The notes under the pieces were generated by a model that saw nothing but the letters and a program-made list of their open reading frames with translations, was not told the DNA's origin and ran no database searches. Below, piece after piece: positions 1 through 7,560 of a stretch of DNA of 45,683 bases. The DNA lies in contig JAQTQS010000003.1 in the NCBI GenBank assembly GCA_028712125.1, positions 1-45,683 on the forward strand. Direction: 5' to 3'. Position 1 is the stretch's first letter. Every line of letters starts with the position of its first letter. The stretch is from Candidatus Altarchaeota archaeon. GTDB lineage: Archaea; Altiarchaeota; Altiarchaeia; IMC4; SCGC-AAA252-I15. A program made the translations under genes and the position numbers.

Positions 1-66
1 GCGGGCTGGAGTAGGTAATATCAATACGGAAATATGCTGGAAGAATGCAGGAGCGCCTGAAAATAA

Positions 67-681
67 TTACCTGTTGTCAAGTTCGGCCTTTGCCTTGTAC
101 AGCCTCGACAGGACTTTCTTCGGGTCATTGCCTATCAGGCATTCGACCGCGCTCTTCAGTCTTTTCGTCTCGCTGTTGTAGGCCTCCTCGCTGACGTCGC
201 CCCTGACCTGGAGGGTGTCGTTCCTCATGTTCTCGACCATCACAAGAAGCTTCTCCCTCTTTTCCCTTATCTGGCTGTATTTCTCGATGAAGCCGGTGTT
301 GAAGGCCTTTAGTATGTTGTCATGCGTCTGGCTGTTCCGAAACGACGGGAGGTATCTCAGGTTCTCCAGCTCGCAGGCCGCGATGTCCTGCGTGTAGGAG
401 TCGCCGTCTTCCAGCGTCTGTTCCGGGTTCTTCGGGAGGTATAGGAAACGCTCGTTGTCAATCCGCGTTATCGTCTTCGACTCAGCATCGAAGAGGTAGT
501 TGGTCTGATAGCCGTCCTTGACTCCGAAGACGTAGCTGAACGCCGTGTGCATGCCGAGCTGGAAGGCGATCCTGATGCCGTTCTCTACAAGCACGTCGGG
601 ATTCATGTACGCAAGCTCGGTCAGCGTCTTGCCCCGCACCAGTTCCATCAATGCGTACGCCCTGTGCTCAGCCATCTTCAA
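67..681 (-). CDS. C-terminal half of a frameshifted kinase-like protein
   Basis: This ORF holds what looks like the C-lobe of the same kinase-like protein. It begins with a hinge-like segment (AYALMELVRGKTLTEL), then a possible catalytic loop (VKDGYQTNYLFD, a D-x-x-x-N pattern) and a metal-binding-like IDNERF. The pattern recalls the PI3/4-kinase or HipA branches of the fold rather than a classical Ser/Thr kinase. The nominal start is a TTG overlapping the stop of the upstream ORF; an ATG lies two codons later. The last 70 residues are charged and helical. As a separate protein it would lack the ATP-binding lobe. It is therefore either a pseudogene, a sequencing error, or a reinitiated second subunit. 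I favour one broken or misread gene. Confidence 0.55.
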   Translation of the reverse strand: MKMAEHRAYALMELVRGKTLTELAYMNPDVLVENGIRIAFQLGMHTAFSYVFGVKDGYQTNYLFDAESKTITRIDNERFLYLPKNPEQTLEDGDSYTQDIAACELENLRYLPSFRNSQTHDNILKAFNTGFIEKYSQIREKREKLLVMVENMRNDTLQVRGDVSEEAYNSETKRLKSAVECLIGNDPKKVLSRLYKAKAELDNR

Positions 682-1094
682 CGCCTTTTACGCAGGCCGT
701 CGCCGCCGAGGCGAAACGCCCTAAGGCCCAGTTCCGCATACAGCGACGGCGCCATAAGCTCGTTCACTATCCCAGACTGGCCGGTCGGCGGCTTCTCGAC
801 TTTGAGAACCCGGTCGCCCGCGGTAGTCTTGATGAGCGCGACCGCCGGGTGCTCGAGCCTCCAGCCTTCGTCAAAGCCCTTGACCTGAAGCTGGGCATCA
901 ACCCGCCAAATCCGGTTCAGCGTCCTTTCGAGCGCCGGTACTGGGACGTCCCTGACGGCCGGGCCGCTCCTGAACGACGCCTGCTGGTCTGCGGGAATCA
1001 CGCCCGGCATCCTCCGGCTTAATGTCGAAATCCCGTCCTCGAATTCCGTCCGAAGGCGCCTGGCCTCGACGGAAGGTAACGTTGCGGTAACCAT
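678..1094 (-). CDS. N-terminal half of a frameshifted kinase-like protein
   Basis: This 138-aa ORF looks like the N-lobe of a kinase-like fold. It has a strand with a candidate ATP-binding lysine (DRVLKVEKPP), then a helix with a candidate paired glutamate (NELMAPSLYAELGL). It has no catalytic loop. That is found in the next ORF downstream, which overlaps this stop codon. The reading frame ends in GLRKRR just before the stop. Adding one A to the AAAA run (plus-strand T run 686-689) would read through as LRKKALKMAEHR and join the two ORFs into one protein of about 340 aa. The start ATG lies about 27 nt from a TATA-like GTATATTTATTC, so the message is probably leaderless. The kinase assignment rests on motif spacing only; substrate unknown. 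Confidence 0.55.
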   Translation of the reverse strand: MVTATLPSVEARRLRTEFEDGISTLSRRMPGVIPADQQASFRSGPAVRDVPVPALERTLNRIWRVDAQLQVKGFDEGWRLEHPAVALIKTTAGDRVLKVEKPPTGQSGIVNELMAPSLYAELGLRAFRLGGDGLRKRR

Positions 1095-1139
1095 CTCATT
1101 TAATATACGCCGCTACGGGAATAAATATACGGTGTCTTT
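1095..1139. promoter_or_regulatory. Divergent promoter, kinase-like gene and iscU-like gene
   Basis: This 45-bp AT-rich gap separates two divergent starts. A TTTAATATAC box lies about 28-35 nt before the iscU-like ATG. On the other strand a GTATATTTATTC box lies about 27 nt before the kinase ATG. The two boxes are therefore interleaved, each nearer to the gene it does not serve. This is inferred from archaeal TATA spacing only. Confidence 0.45.
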
Positions 1140-1721
1140 ATGTACTCGAAGAGGGTGTTAGAGCATTTCCAATCCCCCAGAAACCAGGGCGAGCCCGCCG
1201 ACTGGGACGCGGTCGGCAAGGTCGGAAACCCCATATGCGGCGACGTCATGTACATCTACATCAAGGTAAAGGAGGATAAAATCGCAGACATAGGCTGGAA
1301 GACCATGGGCTGCGCCGCAGCAATAGCGACGACGTCGATGATAAGCGAACTAGCTAAAGGAAAAACATTAGATGAAGCCCTCGCCATAACAAGACAGGAC
1401 GTAGCCGACGCCCTGGAAGGACTGCCGCCCATAAAGATGCACTGCAGCAACCTCGCAGCAGACGGTCTGCACAAGGCCATCGAAAACTACCGGAAGGGCA
1501 GCCGTGAAGGCGAGTCCAAGGAGGAAGTGCTGGCGCAGTTCATCCGTATTCCAGGCGTGGACGAGAAAACCGCAAACATCCTCTGGGAGCAGGGAATCCT
1601 CAGCCTCGACGAACTGTTAAGGCTGCACCCTGAAGAACTCGCCCAGATTAAAGACCTAGACGAAAACAAGATAGCCAGCATACTGAAATACGCGGAAGAA
1701 CAGGCAAAGACATGCGGCTGA
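1140..1721 (+). CDS. iscU: IscU/NifU-type Fe-S scaffold with C-terminal helix-hairpin-helix extension
   Basis: Residues 1-125 match the IscU/NifU N-terminal scaffold on which Fe-S clusters are built. The three conserved cysteines are present: C33 in GNPICGD, C58 in MGCAAAIATTS and C102 in KMHCSNLA. D35 and H101, next to the cluster ligands, are also present. Typical IscU ends near residue 125-130. Here about 65 more residues follow (IPGVDEKTANILWEQG, then LHPEELAQIKDLDENKI), which read as a helix-hairpin-helix pair of the kind used for DNA binding or protein contacts. No cysteine desulfurase lies in the window. A ferredoxin and a glutaredoxin-like gene lie just downstream on the opposite strand. 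The scaffold call is firm; the tail's role is unknown. Confidence 0.9.
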   Translation: MYSKRVLEHFQSPRNQGEPADWDAVGKVGNPICGDVMYIYIKVKEDKIADIGWKTMGCAAAIATTSMISELAKGKTLDEALAITRQDVADALEGLPPIKMHCSNLAADGLHKAIENYRKGSREGESKEEVLAQFIRIPGVDEKTANILWEQGILSLDELLRLHPEELAQIKDLDENKIASILKYAEEQAKTCG

Positions 1722-1870
1722 ATGCTTCCAAGAACGCAGGCTAACAAGCATTCAAGATAGCAGGCAAGAAGGCAAGCTATTAGGCAAGCAAGCTAGAAGG
1801 CAAGCCAACAGCATACCATCGGGCAAGCAAGCTGACAACCTGTCAAAACCATAAAACCAGGCCTTCAAAC
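1722..1870. repeat. Short GGCAAG-type interspersed repeats between convergent genes
   Basis: The spacer between the iscU-like gene and the ferredoxin gene holds at least five GGCAAG units in about 70 bp (near 1763, 1771, 1783, 1799 and 1822). Two are exact copies of GGCAAGCAAGCT (1783-1794 and 1822-1833). No gene is seen here; a minus-strand ORF across it is only the repeat translated as LACLP-like residues. Confidence 0.5.
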
Positions 1871-2077
1871 CTAAGGCTTCTTCTCGGCCAGCTTTATCGC
1901 ATTCGTCGGGCATGTCGCGACACAGGCCCCGCACTCGATGCAGGCTTCGGGATGCACGACATGGGATTTTGAGCCCTCCTTGGTGTCCTTCAGCTCGAAA
2001 ACCTTCGGGTCGGCAGGGCACACCGAAGCGCAAGCCCCGCAGCCGATACACTTTTTCTGGTCAACAATAGGAGGCAT
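1871..2077 (-). CDS. 2[4Fe-4S] ferredoxin
   Basis: This is a small electron carrier of 68 aa with two complete cluster-binding motifs, [12 protein letters not shown] and [12 protein letters not shown], placed as in bacterial-type 2[4Fe-4S] ferredoxins. About 20 residues between them form an insertion ([20 protein letters not shown]). The ORF track begins at a GTG three codons earlier. I prefer the ATG at 2077 because GAGGTG sits 6 nt before it, a good ribosome site. A TTTTAAG box lies upstream. It could donate electrons to Fe-S assembly (the iscU-like gene next door) or serve the ThDP enzyme at 5.8 kb; neither link is proven. Confidence 0.93.
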   Translation of the reverse strand: MPPIVDQKKCIGCGACASVCPADPKVFELKDTKEGSKSHVVHPEACIECGACVATCPTNAIKLAEKKP

Positions 2078-2152
2078 AACAAACACCTCACAAAATATGA
2101 GAATTAGAGCTTAAAAGACGAATATAGTCATCTAGGTGGAGGGTGGGCAACA

Positions 2153-2389
2153 TTAACTGGTCAACGCGCCTTCTATCGCTTCTTTGTCGAATCCTACGAT
2201 GATTTTTCCGTCTATGTCGAGGACTGGCACGCCCATTTGGCCGCTTTTGGTTATCATTTCTTTGGCTGCTTCGCGGTTTTTGCCGACGTCAAAGTCGGTG
2301 TAGGGTAGGTTTTTTGAGGCTAGGTATTCTTTGGCCATTTTGCAGTAGGGGCATGTCGGCGTCGAGTAGAGCAGTATTTTTTTGTCCAT
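2153..2389 (-). CDS. Glutaredoxin-like thiol-disulfide oxidoreductase
   Basis: This thioredoxin-fold protein of 78 aa has the redox motif CPYC near the N-terminus (YSTPTCPYCKMAKEYL), a cis-proline segment (MGVPVLDIDG) and the C-terminal VGFDKEAI typical of glutaredoxin/NrdH-like proteins. It probably reduces disulfides or glutathione-like mixed disulfides in the cytoplasm, or carries an Fe-S cluster. The track starts at a GTG at 2401. An AGGTGA ribosome site at 2403-2398 overlaps that GTG and stands 8 nt before the ATG at 2389, so I take the ATG. The gene ends 75 nt from the ferredoxin start on the same strand, so co-transcription is possible. Confidence 0.9.
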   Translation of the reverse strand: MDKKILLYSTPTCPYCKMAKEYLASKNLPYTDFDVGKNREAAKEMITKSGQMGVPVLDIDGKIIVGFDKEAIEGALTS

Positions 2390-2437
2390 GTGTTTATTCA
2401 CCTGTGGATTTTATTTGATTATGTCTTTATAAGACAG

Positions 2438-2800
2438 TCATGCTGTTTCGATTTCTACGGGTTTTCCGGCCTGGTCGTAGGCTGCGATGTCGTTGATGGT
2501 CTGGTAGGGGCGGGCGATTATGAGGTTGAGCTTTCCTTTGGCGAAGAAGTTGATGTCCTGTTGGGAGGGCCGGTTGTTTGCGCTTGGATGGCTGTGGACC
2601 GAGCCGATGAGGGTGCTGTCGATGGGCATTAGGTATTCCTGGTGGCTTGCGAATCCATGGCCGTAGAGTGCTGCGGGCGGGACGATGATTTCGGTTATCA
2701 AATCGCCTTCGGCCCTTAGGAATCCGATGAATTCGCGGGGGTGGAGGCTTCGTGAGGCTCCTAGCATGAATTCAAGGGCTTCTTTTCTTATGCGGTGCAT
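2438..2800 (-). CDS. JAMM/MPN+ metallopeptidase (desampylase/deubiquitinase type)
   Basis: A compact 120-aa JAMM domain with every metal and catalytic residue visible: E23 in the first strand (PREFIGFL), then H69-S-H71-P with S79 and D82 (HSHPSANNRPSQQD). This is the zinc site of the Rpn11/AMSH/HvJAMM family. Archaeal members cleave isopeptide bonds to ubiquitin-like SAMP proteins or trim their precursors. No SAMP or E1-like gene is in the window, so the substrate is inferred. The start overlaps the 3' end of the upstream membrane zinc-ribbon gene by 29 nt in another frame, which suggests translational coupling. The archaeal proteasome alpha gene is 13 kb away. Confidence 0.92.
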   Translation of the reverse strand: MHRIRKEALEFMLGASRSLHPREFIGFLRAEGDLITEIIVPPAALYGHGFASHQEYLMPIDSTLIGSVHSHPSANNRPSQQDINFFAKGKLNLIIARPYQTINDIAAYDQAGKPVEIETA

Positions 2801-3224
2801 TTTTCTTCTTCGCTGCCTTGCGGCCGCAGTAGGGGCAGTATGTGCCGACGGCTGGCATGTCCTTGCCGCAGTTTTGGCAGCGTTTGACTTTGATTGATTT
2901 TATCTTCCGGACTTTGTTTGCCGCCCATCTGAAGGGCGTTAGTTGTGTCAACAGGAGGAGGAAGGGGGCGAGGATGGGCGTGAGGACTGGGGCTAGTAGG
3001 GGATATAGGAATGCGTATATCGTCGAGATTACCGGCAGTGCCAAAAACCAGGAGTAGAACAAGGTGAGGATGTATATGAGCAGCGCGAGGAGGCCGCTGA
3101 TGTATGCAAGGATGAGCGCGCCTGAGATGCCTGCGGCTGCGTCATGGCTTTGGTACCAATAGGCGATGAGGAAGAGCCCGATGATGAGTATTGCGGCCGA
3201 AAGGAGCTTGCGGTTTCTTTCCAT
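2772..3224 (-). CDS. Membrane protein with C-terminal zinc ribbon
   Basis: A 150-aa protein of unknown function. Hydrophobic segments at about 8-22, 33-57, 62-80 and 81-96 predict three or four membrane passes. A basic linker (ANKVRKIKSIKVKR) leads to a cytoplasmic zinc ribbon with C116-x2-C119 and C130-x2-C133 (CQNCG, CPYCG) and a lysine-rich end. The ribbon type resembles the small zinc fingers attached to many archaeal membrane proteins. The gene lies 6 nt after the HAD gene and overlaps the JAMM gene by 29 nt, so all three are likely one transcript. An AAGGAC stretch just before the ATG is the only ribosome site. Confidence 0.75.
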   Translation of the reverse strand: MERNRKLLSAAILIIGLFLIAYWYQSHDAAAGISGALILAYISGLLALLIYILTLFYSWFLALPVISTIYAFLYPLLAPVLTPILAPFLLLLTQLTPFRWAANKVRKIKSIKVKRCQNCGKDMPAVGTYCPYCGRKAAKKKNAPHKKRSP

Positions 3225-3230
3225 GTCCTT

Positions 3231-3929
3231 TTATTTTTTCGGGTTGACGTCTTCTATCAGCTTGATGAGGTCGCCCAGCGCGCGTATGACATAGTCCGGC
3301 GTCTCGGAATCGTCCTTCGGCTTTATCCTGGAATACCTAGGGGTCATGACGAGGACGGTCATCAGGCCGGCTTTGCGTGCCCCTGCGATGTCCTTGTCGA
3401 TGCGGTCGCCGACCATCATGCACTCCGAGGGCTTGAGGCCCGCTTTCGCGCATGCTTCATGGAAGAGCTGGGGGGTCTTTCCAGCAGCGTCTTCGGAGAT
3501 GACAACGACGTCGAAGAAGTGCTGGACGCCGAGGCGTATGAGCTTTTCCCACTGCTTGACCGGCACGCCCTCGGACACGATGCCGAGCTTCAAACCCATG
3601 CGGGTGAGGTCTATGAGCGTCGGCACTGTCTCGGCATACGGGGTTATGTAGGCGGATTTCGCGTTGGCGTAGGCGACGAGGCCCGCGCTTACGATTCTTG
3701 GGCTTATTTCAAGGCCGAGCGATTCCATCAGGCGGTCGTAGTGGAAGCGGTAGTTTGAGCCGTACTTTTTTACTATTTTCTTAAGGCGTTCAAGAGCGAC
3801 TTTCTCCTCGACGGGCAGGCCCGCTTCTATCATGGCTAGTACGACGTTCCTTCGCGCCGACTCGACCTGCATCGCGGTGTCGTACAGGGTGTTGTCAACG
3901 TCGAAAAAAACGGCTTTTATCCGGCTCAT
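3231..3929 (-). CDS. HAD-superfamily hydrolase (phosphatase-like)
   Basis: This 232-aa protein has the HAD nucleophile motif FFDVDNTLYDT (D10, D12) at the N-terminus, an alpha-helical cap (about 20-90), motif II in LGIVSEG and motif IV in MVGDRIDKDIAGARKAG. This layout is that of the YjjG/phosphoglycolate-phosphatase-like group, which removes phosphate from small metabolites. The substrate cannot be read from the sequence. It is the first gene of a likely three-gene minus-strand unit with the zinc-ribbon membrane protein and the JAMM peptidase, and is divergent from threonine synthase with a 57-bp gap between the starts. Confidence 0.9.
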   Translation of the reverse strand: MSRIKAVFFDVDNTLYDTAMQVESARRNVVLAMIEAGLPVEEKVALERLKKIVKKYGSNYRFHYDRLMESLGLEISPRIVSAGLVAYANAKSAYITPYAETVPTLIDLTRMGLKLGIVSEGVPVKQWEKLIRLGVQHFFDVVVISEDAAGKTPQLFHEACAKAGLKPSECMMVGDRIDKDIAGARKAGLMTVLVMTPRYSRIKPKDDSETPDYVIRALGDLIKLIEDVNPKK

Positions 3930-3986
3930 TGTAATTAATACTACGATTGTTTAGGTATTTCAACGCTAATCTTAAAAAACATCAGA

Positions 3987-5279
3987 ATGGACGCGTCTGA
4001 CAGGGTAGTATTGAAGTGCATCGACTGCGGCAGGGAGTATCAGCCGATAGACGTCTATGAGTGCGAGTGCGGAGGCCTTTTGGACGCGCACATCAACCTT
4101 GACTGGGCGGGGTCTGTCGTCTCAAAGGCATTGTTCGACAAGCGCCTTGGCAGCAGGGAGAAGATTCTGAGAAGCGGCATCTGGCGCTACAAGGAGCTTG
4201 TGAACCCGATGGCCGATGATTTGTGCATAATAACGAGGCCCGAGGGCAATACCGGCCTTTACGAGAACAAGAGGCTTCTGGCTTACACCGGCCTTTCAAG
4301 CGTCATGCTAAAGCACGAGGGCGAGAACCCGACAGGCAGCTTCAAGGACAGGGGCATGAGCCCGGGAGTGAGCGAGGCCGTCAGGTTGCGGATGAAGGTC
4401 GTCGCCTGCGCATCCACCGGGAACACTTCGGCGTCAATGGCGGCTTATGCGAGCATGGCAGGCCTCAAGCCCGTCGTCTTCATACCCGAGGGCAAGATAG
4501 CCTACGGGAAGCTCGCCCAGGCATTGGCCTACGGCTCGAAAGTCATCCAGGTAAGGGGCAATTTCGACGACGCGATGAAGCTCGTCCGGGAGTCCTCGAG
4601 AAAGCTCGGCATGTACCTCCTTAATTCCGTCAACCCCTGGCGCATCGAAGGCCAGAAGACCATCATGATAGAGCTCATGCACCAGCTTTCATGGAATCAG
4701 CCGGACTGGGTTTGCGTTCCCGCAGGCAACCTCGGAAACACGTCGGCCTTCGGGAAGGCATTGGAGGAATTGAAAGCACTGGGTTTCATAGAAAAGATGC
4801 CGCGCATCGCGTCCATACAGGCCGATGGCGCGAACCCGTTCTACCTGCTTTGGAAGAAGAAGGCAGGGAGCTTGACGGCCGTCGAGCATCCGGACACTAT
4901 AGCGACCGCAATAAAGATAGGCAATCCTGTTTCATGGAAGAAGGCCCTGCGCTCAATTAACGCGACGAACGGCGTGGTCGAGCAGGTCTCGGACCAGGAA
5001 ATCATGGACGCGAAGGCCATCATCGACGGCTGCGGGATATGCTGCGAGCCTGCGTCGGCCGCATCGCTCGCAGGGGCCAGGAAGCTCGTGAAATCCGGCG
5101 TCATAAAGAGGGATGAGAGCGTCGTGTGCGTCATAACGGGAAACATACTAAAGGACCCCGAGGCGACTGTCAAATACCATCTGAGCGAGCTTGAGGGGAT
5201 AACGCCCAAGTACGCCAACGCGCCGACGGTCATCGATTCCAGACTGGAAGAGGTCGAGCGCGCCATCAACGCGCCGTAA
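3987..5279 (+). CDS. thrC: Threonine synthase
   Basis: This PLP enzyme converts O-phosphohomoserine to threonine. The 430-aa protein starts with a small zinc-ribbon-like segment (CIDCGREYQP...YECECGG), usual for archaeal ThrC. The PLP lysine lies at about residue 120 in GENPTGSFKDRGM. The substrate-binding ASTGNTSASMAAYA, the phosphate-binding AGNLGNTSAFGKA and the late GCGICCEPASAASLAG segment are all present. Length is normal. No other threonine-pathway gene is in the window. The next gene, a small membrane protein, starts 13 nt after the stop and may be co-transcribed. Confidence 0.96.
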   Translation: MDASDRVVLKCIDCGREYQPIDVYECECGGLLDAHINLDWAGSVVSKALFDKRLGSREKILRSGIWRYKELVNPMADDLCIITRPEGNTGLYENKRLLAYTGLSSVMLKHEGENPTGSFKDRGMSPGVSEAVRLRMKVVACASTGNTSASMAAYASMAGLKPVVFIPEGKIAYGKLAQALAYGSKVIQVRGNFDDAMKLVRESSRKLGMYLLNSVNPWRIEGQKTIMIELMHQLSWNQPDWVCVPAGNLGNTSAFGKALEELKALGFIEKMPRIASIQADGANPFYLLWKKKAGSLTAVEHPDTIATAIKIGNPVSWKKALRSINATNGVVEQVSDQEIMDAKAIIDGCGICCEPASAASLAGARKLVKSGVIKRDESVVCVITGNILKDPEATVKYHLSELEGITPKYANAPTVIDSRLEEVERAINAP

Positions 5280-5292
5280 GAGAAAAATTTTT

Positions 5293-5712
5293 ATGAAATA
5301 CAAGGCCGCGCTCGGATTGATTGTCCTCCTCGCCCTCCTTGAGACGGCGCTCATATTCATGGGAGTTCTTCCGCCGCTCTCTGAGAACAATACAGGCAAT
5401 GCCGCGTTCATCATTGCGAAACTAGGGGTCATCGCATACGCCGCATGGACTAACGCAAGAGAAGGATTTAGGACGTCATTCACCGCAGGCTTTACAGTAT
5501 CGGTCGCTGACATAACGCTGATGTGCATGGCGATAGGGATGATAGGGCTTGCGAACATCCAATCTCTAGGACTGCCTTTAGATTCGGCCGGCCGGCTCCT
5601 TGCTATGCTCGCAATCACATTCGCGGCGAATGCGATGCTGATGGCGTTGGTTGTAGGCATTATAGCATTGGCCGCGACGAAAGTGCGCAAGGCGAAAAAA
5701 GCCAGATATTAA
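5293..5712 (+). CDS. Hypothetical multi-pass membrane protein
   Basis: A 139-aa protein not recognised as any family. Four hydrophobic segments (about 4-24, 36-53, 67-88, 103-128) predict four membrane helices, ending in a basic tail (KVRKAKKARY) that should face the cytoplasm. The start ATG follows threonine synthase by 13 nt with an A/T-rich gap and no strong ribosome site. No catalytic motif is visible. A transport or structural role is possible but unsupported. Confidence 0.7.
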   Translation: MKYKAALGLIVLLALLETALIFMGVLPPLSENNTGNAAFIIAKLGVIAYAAWTNAREGFRTSFTAGFTVSVADITLMCMAIGMIGLANIQSLGLPLDSAGRLLAMLAITFAANAMLMALVVGIIALAATKVRKAKKARY

Positions 5713-5735
5713 AAGGCGAAAACCAAATTGCTAGC

Positions 5736-5804
5736 ATGGACGCCCGCAAGCACATTCTAGGACTGCCAGACGGCACGGCGGATTTCGATAAAGGAGGCGC
5801 GTGA
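5736..5804 (+). CDS. Possible 22-codon leader ORF before the rubredoxin-ThDP gene
   Basis: A short reading frame (starting MDARKHILGLPDG) runs from an ATG to a TGA that directly abuts the ATG of the next gene. Its last codons also form the ribosome site of that gene (AAAGGAGG). It may be a leader peptide whose translation is coupled to the enzyme, or only a chance frame. There is no independent evidence of expression. Confidence 0.2.
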   Translation: MDARKHILGLPDGTADFDKGGA

Positions 5805-7559
5805 ATGGCCCGCTACCGCTGCACCGTTTGCAACTTCGTCTATGACGAGGCGAAGGAAGGCAGGAAATTCTCGGACTTGCCTGAAGGCTGGAGATGCCCG
5901 GTGTGCAACGCGGAGAAGAGCGCATTCATCCTGCTCTCGGACTCTGCCAAGATTGCCCCAGAGTCGACGACCGTCTCGGACGTCCTCATAGCCCAGCTTG
6001 CGGCATGGGGCGTTAAATACGTATTCGGAATACCCGGCACGTCATGCCTCGGAGTCGTGGACGCGCTCCGAAAGAACGACGAGATTAGATTCATCCAGGT
6101 CCGGCACGAGCAGACCGCCGCCTTCATGGCGTCGGCCTATGCGAAGCTCACAGGCAACGTCGCGGCCTGCCTGACGGTTGCGGGCCCCGGCGCGACCAAC
6201 CTTGCGACCGGGCTTTACGACGCGAAACTCGACCGCGCGCCGGTAATCGCGCTCACAGGCCTTGTGAAACGCCAGTCCATCGGGCCCGGTTCTTTCCAGG
6301 AGATTGACCAGCATTCCTTCTTCGAGCCGATATGCGTTTTCAACAAGGTGCTGATGTCCGAAGACCAGACTACGACGCTTGCAACGCTCGCGGTAAAGCA
6401 CGCGCTCGTGGAGCGCGGAGTCTCGCACTTAAGCATACCCAACGACGTGCAAAAAATCCCGTATTCTGCGAAGATACTGCCCATGGAAGGGCGCATCCCG
6501 AACAGGGCGATAACGCCATCGCCGGCACTAATGCAAGCGGCGGCCGATGCGATAGACGCCTCAACGCGGCCGGTCATCATCTCGGGCTTCGGGGCGTTAA
6601 GCCAGGGGGAGGCCGTTATGAGATTCGCGCGTAAAATCACCGCCCCGATAGTGACGACATTCCGCGGCAAGGGCGTCGTGGACGAATACGACGAGCAGTA
6701 CATGGGAAGCCACGGGACGATAAGCTCGACATCCGCAGCCGAAGTTGTTCGAAAATCCGACCTGCTGATTGTCGCAGGCGCCTCTTACTCTGACATGACG
6801 CAAATCCCTGAAAAAAAGACCGTGCAAATAGACATAGACCCCATGATGCTCGCGAAAAACCATCCGGTCGCGGTTGGCTTGTGGGGCAATACGTCCGAAG
6901 TGCTGCCGGCCCTGCTAGCCAAAGTGAAGGAGCGCAGGGACGAAGATTACCGGGAGGAGATGCGAACGCTCAAGGCCGCATGGCTGAAGCAGCTTGAGAA
7001 GGAGTCTGAAAGCAGGCAAAAGCCGCTACGGCCGCAGTACATCATAAGCGTCCTGAACCAAAAGCTTGCAGACGACGCGGTTATCGCGCTAGACATCGGC
7101 GAGAACGGATGGTGGTTCGGAAGAAACTTCCTTATGAAAACGACACAACAATTAGTGATGTCCGGCTACCTCGCATCCATGGGAGCGGGACTTCCGGGCG
7201 CGCTCGCAGCGAAAATTGCGTACCCCGCCAGACAGGTGGCCTGCATCACGGGCGACGGCGGTTTTGCGATGGTCATGGGCGATTTCATGACCGCAGTCAA
7301 GCAGGAGCTGCCTGTGAAATTATTCCTCATGAACAACCGGCAGCTTGGCATGATAATGCAGGAGCAGAAGGTGGAAGGCTACCCCAACTGGCAGACGGAA
7401 TTATACAACTGCGACTTTGCAAGATACGCCGAGAACTGCGGAGGAATAGGCATAAGAGTGGAAGAGCCGGGAGAACTTCCGGCTGCCGTTGACAAAGCGC
7501 TCTCATCCAAAAAGCCGGCGCTTGTGGACATAGCAACCGACCCAAGAAGGTTCATTTAG
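5805..7559 (+). CDS. Rubredoxin domain fused to a ThDP-dependent pyruvate oxidase/acetolactate synthase-like enzyme
   Basis: Residues 1-45 form a rubredoxin with its iron ligands C6, C9, C31 and C34 ([21 protein letters not shown]). Residues 55-584 form a full ThDP enzyme with three domains. The catalytic glutamate is E102 in [16 protein letters not shown], the middle domain contains PVIISGFGA, and the C-terminal cofactor motif is [11 protein letters not shown]...NN near residue 482. The IPGTS...AGPGATN...[10 protein letters not shown] pattern is closest to pyruvate oxidase and acetolactate synthase large subunit. A fused rubredoxin suggests one-electron transfer to or from the ThDP or flavin site, so oxidative decarboxylation of pyruvate or a related oxoacid fits better than carboligation. 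This is inference. A GGAGG stands 8 nt before the ATG. Confidence 0.85.
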   Translation: MARYRCTVCNFVYDEAKEGRKFSDLPEGWRCPVCNAEKSAFILLSDSAKIAPESTTVSDVLIAQLAAWGVKYVFGIPGTSCLGVVDALRKNDEIRFIQVRHEQTAAFMASAYAKLTGNVAACLTVAGPGATNLATGLYDAKLDRAPVIALTGLVKRQSIGPGSFQEIDQHSFFEPICVFNKVLMSEDQTTTLATLAVKHALVERGVSHLSIPNDVQKIPYSAKILPMEGRIPNRAITPSPALMQAAADAIDASTRPVIISGFGALSQGEAVMRFARKITAPIVTTFRGKGVVDEYDEQYMGSHGTISSTSAAEVVRKSDLLIVAGASYSDMTQIPEKKTVQIDIDPMMLAKNHPVAVGLWGNTSEVLPALLAKVKERRDEDYREEMRTLKAAWLKQLEKESESRQKPLRPQYIISVLNQKLADDAVIALDIGENGWWFGRNFLMKTTQQLVMSGYLASMGAGLPGALAAKIAYPARQVACITGDGGFAMVMGDFMTAVKQELPVKLFLMNNRQLGMIMQEQKVEGYPNWQTELYNCDFARYAENCGGIGIRVEEPGELPAAVDKALSSKKPALVDIATDPRRFI

Positions 7560-7560
7560 A

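Noticed and set aside
67-1094. Programmed -1 frameshift in the kinase-like gene
   Set aside because: The junction has TAAAAGG, not a canonical slippery heptamer, and the minus-one frame meets a TAA just upstream. A one-base indel explains it better.
5523-5804. 93-aa plus-strand ORF
   Set aside because: Most of it is a shadow of the membrane protein gene; only the last 22 codons could be a separate leader ORF.
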